In this document: piece after piece, positions 60,531 through 64,000 of the stretch
How positions within the stretch are numbered: position 1 is the stretch's first letter
Layout: the number at the start of each line of letters is the position of its first letter
Source: Bacillota bacterium
GTDB lineage: Bacteria; Bacillota; Clostridia; Lachnospirales; Lachnospiraceae
Assembly (NCBI GenBank): GCA_030526045.1
Contig: JAUNDN010000012.1
Span: 1 to 64,000 of the forward strand
Direction: 5' to 3'
Length of the DNA stretch: 64,000 nt
Made by a program: the position numbers and the translations under genes
The notes under the pieces: model-generated
Database searches by the model: none
Told to the model about the DNA's origin: nothing
The model's input: only the letters and a program-made list of their open reading frames with translations

Positions 60531-63401
60531 CTATTCATAGGAATCCAGTAACTGCTGGATTTCTTCAACATTCAAGTCATTCATCAATATCTTCAGTTTG
60601 TCAAAAAATTCTGCCTGCTTTTCATTCATTTCGTATTTTTCAATTTGCTCTAACAGCTCAAAAATTTCAGCAAAATCAAACTCATCTATCCGGCTTCGGA
60701 TATTAGCTAAAATTCCGCTCATAATCTTTTCTTCCAGGATCGGCTTTTCCTCCTCCTGCATTTCAGGCAAAAGCTGATAGTGACATAACACCTTTTCAAT
60801 ATTAGCAAGTAATTCCTTATATTTTTGAACAAAGGCATCATAATTTTCATCAATATAAGAAAATCTCTTCTCCTTACCTGCCATCTCCTGTGAAAATGCC
60901 ATACCGGAAATATCCTCGGCTCCTATGCCCATGGTAGTACTCTTCAAAGAATGAATTTTTATTGTATAATTCTCGTAATCCCCATTTCCCAAAAACTCTT
61001 TCAGCTCTGATAAATGCTGGTTTCCATAGGTATGCGTTATTTTTAGGATATCCAAATAATTTTGTACCGTCTTTCCATTATGGTTGATACCCTTTCTGAC
61101 ATTAACATTAGGAAGTGCACTTAATAGATAACTGATCTCTGCATCCTCACCAGGAAAATCCAAGTTCTTTGCACAAATGATTTTACTTGTAATCTTTTCT
61201 TTGGGAAGATATTGGAGTAAAAGCCTCTCAAGCTGTGACATGTTCATTGGCTTTCCCAAATATTCATCAAATCCCTGAGAGAGTAACTGCTCTCTTACTC
61301 CCCGAATTGCATCTGCCGTAAGGACAATGATTTTTCCTTCTCCATCAGGTGCGTAATAAGAATCAAGCTGACGTATTTGCTTCATTGCCATTACCCCGTC
61401 AATTTCCGGCATCATCTGATCCATAAAAATGAGAGGATAATGCTTCTGACGACACATTTCAATGGCATCCTGTCCATTGGTAGCAGTACTTACCGTAAGT
61501 CCGTAAGAACTTAAAAGCCCCTTTGCAACCCGAAGATTCACGAAATTATCATCTACAACAAGAACTTCCACGTCATGTATCTCAAAACTCTCATAAGGCT
61601 GTGCTTCACTGGATTTTCTGAAAATTGCAAAGTCCTGTTCCATAACGGTAGCATCTACAATCTCCTGATCAAGTATCACTGTAAACTCAGAACCCTTACC
61701 ATACTCACTGTTTACCTTAATTTCACCGCCCATAAGGGAAACATAACCATTCGCAATAGCAAGTCCGAGTCCGCTTCCCTCTACACCATAATGGACATTC
61801 TGCTCTAATCTCTCAAAGCTCTTATAAATCTTATCAAAATCTTCTTTCTTAATACCGATACCACTGTCACTTATCTTAAATGCCAGCTTAATATGATTTC
61901 CCTTCTGCTCCAGAATGGATAACTCAAAGGAAACAAAACCTTTTTTGGTATATTTAACGGCATTGTTCAAGATGTTAATAAGAATGCCACGTATTCTTAT
62001 TTTATCACCATACAGTTTACAGGGAACATTTGGATCGATCTTCATTCTGAAATCCAGGCCCTTCTTCTGTGCTTGTTGGTAAATAATCAATGAAACATCA
62101 TCAAGCAGCTTAATTAAATAATACGCTTCCGGCATTACCTCCATTTTACCTGATTCAATTTTGGTAATATCAAGAATATCATTGATAATGGCAAGCAGGT
62201 TTTGGGAAGAAATGCGAATATCCTCCACATGGCTACGCACCTCCTGACTGATATCCATTTTTAACACAAGCTCAGAAAACCCAATAATGGCATTCATCGG
62301 CGTTCTGATTTCATGAGACATATTGGCAAGGAAGGTAGTCTTTGCTTTATTTGCATTTGTCGCTTCTCTGGTTGCTTCCTCCAGCTTTTTAAAGGAATGC
62401 ATACGCTCAGAAAGATCTGTTACAATAATGATATAGCCAATCAAATCATGATAATCATTCAAAATCTTATTAATTGCCAGATTACATGGTATCTGATTGT
62501 GATAGCATTTCGTATCCAGATCCTTTCGATTGCCTTCAAACTGAAATACTTCATCCGCTTTCAAACGAAAGAGGCTGTCCACTGTAATGTATTCCGTAAT
62601 TGTACTAATTCCCAAAAAGGAAAAGGCAGCATCATTTAATATTTTCAATCTAAATTCGTTATCATATACCAATACCGGTGAAGAAATTGAATAATAAACG
62701 TACTTTGACATATTATTAATGTCTATTCTGGAATTATTAATAAATGTAATGGCATCATACATTACTACAAGTCCTACAAACTGACCTATGGTACTTCCGG
62801 GAAAAGCAGGTTTCCCGATCAAAGGAAAAATAGTATCCAGCAGCATTCCCAGCACAATTAACAGCTCTGCACACAGAAGCTTTTTGGCAAGGACACATAC
62901 ATGTCTGTATTCAGTAACTTTAAGGGTATATATCATGGACACCGCCATCATGACAGCCATGATCACAGAATACAACACATAGACATTATTCCAAAATCCG
63001 GCAACAAAAGAATAGGTCATACCAATGCTGGTTAATTGATAGGACACTCTGTTTTCCGGAAGAAGAAAGATGTAAATGATCACTCCCAAAAAGGAAAAAT
63101 AAATAAAAAAACGACTCCATTTATGAGGAAGTGCTGACAGATGCACGATCATGATCTGACCAATAATCAAAAAGGCAAACACTCCCAGCATTCCGAAGGT
63201 TCTGCAAATGTACGCCTTATGGGCATCAACCTGTATGTTGATCCCATAGAAGCCCAGACTCCAAATCGCACTGGCAAAACACATTCCTGAAAAGAGTCGA
63301 TTTTCAAGATAATGCAAATCCCATTTACGATATGCACGTATAGAAAAATATAAGGCAAATAGGAAGCATGTAAATAATAGCTGCGCAGTTATGATGTTCA
63401 T
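60531..63401 (-). CDS. Hybrid sensor histidine kinase (7TM-PAS-HisKA-HATPase-REC-Hpt)
   Basis: 956 residues. Seven N-terminal membrane helices (~1-225) of the histidine kinase N-terminal 7TM type; PAS (~240-330); HisKA with MSHEIRTPMN (His363); HATPase with N box NILNNAVKY, SDSGIGI and GSGLGLAI; REC with Asp661 in LIFMDQMMPEIDG and Lys in YLGKP; Hpt with His817 in KIHSLKSTTMG; and a C-terminal helical tail. All phosphorelay residues are present. The Hpt would pass phosphate to a separate receiver. The stop of the double-receiver gene upstream lies just before its ATG, so they are co-transcribed. Confidence 0.93.
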   Translation of the reverse strand: MNIITAQLLFTCFLFALYFSIRAYRKWDLHYLENRLFSGMCFASAIWSLGFYGINIQVDAHKAYICRTFGMLGVFAFLIIGQIMIVHLSALPHKWSRFFIYFSFLGVIIYIFLLPENRVSYQLTSIGMTYSFVAGFWNNVYVLYSVIMAVMMAVSMIYTLKVTEYRHVCVLAKKLLCAELLIVLGMLLDTIFPLIGKPAFPGSTIGQFVGLVVMYDAITFINNSRIDINNMSKYVYYSISSPVLVYDNEFRLKILNDAAFSFLGISTITEYITVDSLFRLKADEVFQFEGNRKDLDTKCYHNQIPCNLAINKILNDYHDLIGYIIIVTDLSERMHSFKKLEEATREATNANKAKTTFLANMSHEIRTPMNAIIGFSELVLKMDISQEVRSHVEDIRISSQNLLAIINDILDITKIESGKMEVMPEAYYLIKLLDDVSLIIYQQAQKKGLDFRMKIDPNVPCKLYGDKIRIRGILINILNNAVKYTKKGFVSFELSILEQKGNHIKLAFKISDSGIGIKKEDFDKIYKSFERLEQNVHYGVEGSGLGLAIANGYVSLMGGEIKVNSEYGKGSEFTVILDQEIVDATVMEQDFAIFRKSSEAQPYESFEIHDVEVLVVDDNFVNLRVAKGLLSSYGLTVSTATNGQDAIEMCRQKHYPLIFMDQMMPEIDGVMAMKQIRQLDSYYAPDGEGKIIVLTADAIRGVREQLLSQGFDEYLGKPMNMSQLERLLLQYLPKEKITSKIICAKNLDFPGEDAEISYLLSALPNVNVRKGINHNGKTVQNYLDILKITHTYGNQHLSELKEFLGNGDYENYTIKIHSLKSTTMGIGAEDISGMAFSQEMAGKEKRFSYIDENYDAFVQKYKELLANIEKVLCHYQLLPEMQEEEKPILEEKIMSGILANIRSRIDEFDFAEIFELLEQIEKYEMNEKQAEFFDKLKILMNDLNVEEIQQLLDSYE

Positions 63402-63403
63402 AT

Positions 63404-64000
63404 TTATATTTCATCCTGTTCAGAATTTAAAATAGCCTGCTCAATATTCTCCATAAGAACAGCCTTTTCTACCGGCTTCGCAAGAACTGCCGCCGGTTTA
63501 TAGGGGCAGAAATCTTTGATCGCCTTATAATCAAGTGTCCCGGAAAGAATAATAAAGGGTACCTTATCACATACGGTAGTCTGCTGAATCATCTTCATCA
63601 GCGTTACACCATTAAAAAGCGGAATCTGATAATCCAGAATAATGATGTCAGGTACATGATTAGCAAGATATTCCAAGGCAAGCCTTGCAGAATTTATCAT
63701 AATCACATGATAGTTTTCCTTAAGAATACTGTTGAGCTGTTTTAAGTAAGACATATCATCATCAATTGCAACAATGGTTTTCTTACTTCCCTTTATACTC
63801 TTCTTCTGATAGGTTTCCAAAACAGTTTCAACAAGCACATCCTTATTAACCGGCTTAAGAAGATATCCGTCTATTCCCATTACAAGAGAGTTCATGACCG
63901 CATAGCGATCACTTCTGCCAGTAAGCATAATAACCGGTACGTTAATGCAGGTCTTAAGATTTCGCAAATTGGTCAGTGTTTTCACACCATCCATGATTGG
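63404..64000 (-). CDS. Double receiver-domain response regulator (5' end beyond right edge)
   Basis: At least 199 residues, open to the window end. The first receiver lacks its start; visible are PIMDGVKTL after the phospho-Asp region, LTG and LLKPV. The second receiver is complete: AIDDDMSYL, phospho-Asp in IIILDYQIP, LSG and LAKPV. No output domain follows, so it relays or buffers phosphate. Immediately upstream of the hybrid kinase gene, it is a likely partner for its Hpt domain. Confidence 0.9.
   Translation of the reverse strand, partial: PIMDGVKTLTNLRNLKTCINVPVIMLTGRSDRYAVMNSLVMGIDGYLLKPVNKDVLVETVLETYQKKSIKGSKKTIVAIDDDMSYLKQLNSILKENYHVIMINSARLALEYLANHVPDIIILDYQIPLFNGVTLMKMIQQTTVCDKVPFIILSGTLDYKAIKDFCPYKPAAVLAKPVEKAVLMENIEQAILNSEQDEI

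Overview
The window looks like a chromosomal segment of a low-GC Gram-positive anaerobe of the Lachnospiraceae type (Clostridia; Roseburia/Agathobacter/Butyrivibrio-like). The reasons are AGGAGG ribosome sites and TTGACA/TATAAT promoters throughout, cytoplasmic glycoside hydrolases without signal peptides (GH3, GH31, GH42, a GH113-like enzyme), a TPR protein of a kind I associate with Lachnospiraceae, an ECF-type vitamin B6 S component, and an Mrp/Mbh-like antiporter operon. The assignment is inferred from gene content; no rRNA is present.

Layout. 1-9.2 kb (mostly minus strand): 5' part of glgB, a TPR protein with a degenerate AAA-like domain, ksgA and tatD, then tRNA-Lys(CTT) convergent with a PAS-GGDEF-GAF-PAS-GGDEF-EAL protein. 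A GC-rich hairpin and a two-copy repeat lie between the last two. 9.2-16.5 kb: AraC regulator divergent from a GH113-like hydrolase, a metal exporter, a GH3 beta-glucosidase with a DUF1624 membrane protein, and an HD-GYP protein. 16.5-20.2 kb: a tight six-gene minus-strand operon reading pdxK-like kinase, ECF S component, radical SAM protein, GNAT, half-size EamA, histidine phosphatase. 20.3-31.6 kb: an accessory region with a decayed drug/metabolite transporter gene, cupin, MerR-methyltransferase fusion, TIM-barrel isomerase, GT39-like glycosyltransferase, frameshifted lipase, Nudix-pyrophosphatase-like fusion, XRE/membrane-protein pair with three operator copies, a Fic gene fossil, an intact Fic gene and a PLD-type nuclease. 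The last two lie between rlmD and a second, recoded copy of the rlmD C-terminal motif, which I read as the scar of an element that inserted at the rlmD 3' end.

31.6-47.6 kb: rlmD, yhaM and a membrane-anchored HtrA-like protein that has lost its catalytic triad; tRNA-Pro(CGG); a MATE transporter; then a minus-strand run of twelve genes, trmB, thioredoxin and a ten-gene Mrp/Mbh-like cation/proton antiporter with four large antiporter subunits and no hydrogenase genes. 47.7-52 kb: D,D-carboxypeptidase, DEDDh exonuclease, ABC exporter. 52-60.5 kb: a divergent carbohydrate locus (GH42, esterase, GH3 on minus; GH31 alpha-xylosidase on plus) that matches the enzyme set for intracellular breakdown of acetylated, galactosylated xyloglucan oligosaccharides. 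60.5-64 kb: a hybrid histidine kinase with Hpt domain and, running off the window, a double-receiver protein.

The observations I consider most worth checking are the rlmD scar with its Fic/PLD cargo, the pseudo-HtrA, the four-subunit Mrp complex with an MbhE-MnhB fusion, and the xyloglucan-type locus with a beta-trefoil-like insertion in its GH3 enzyme.
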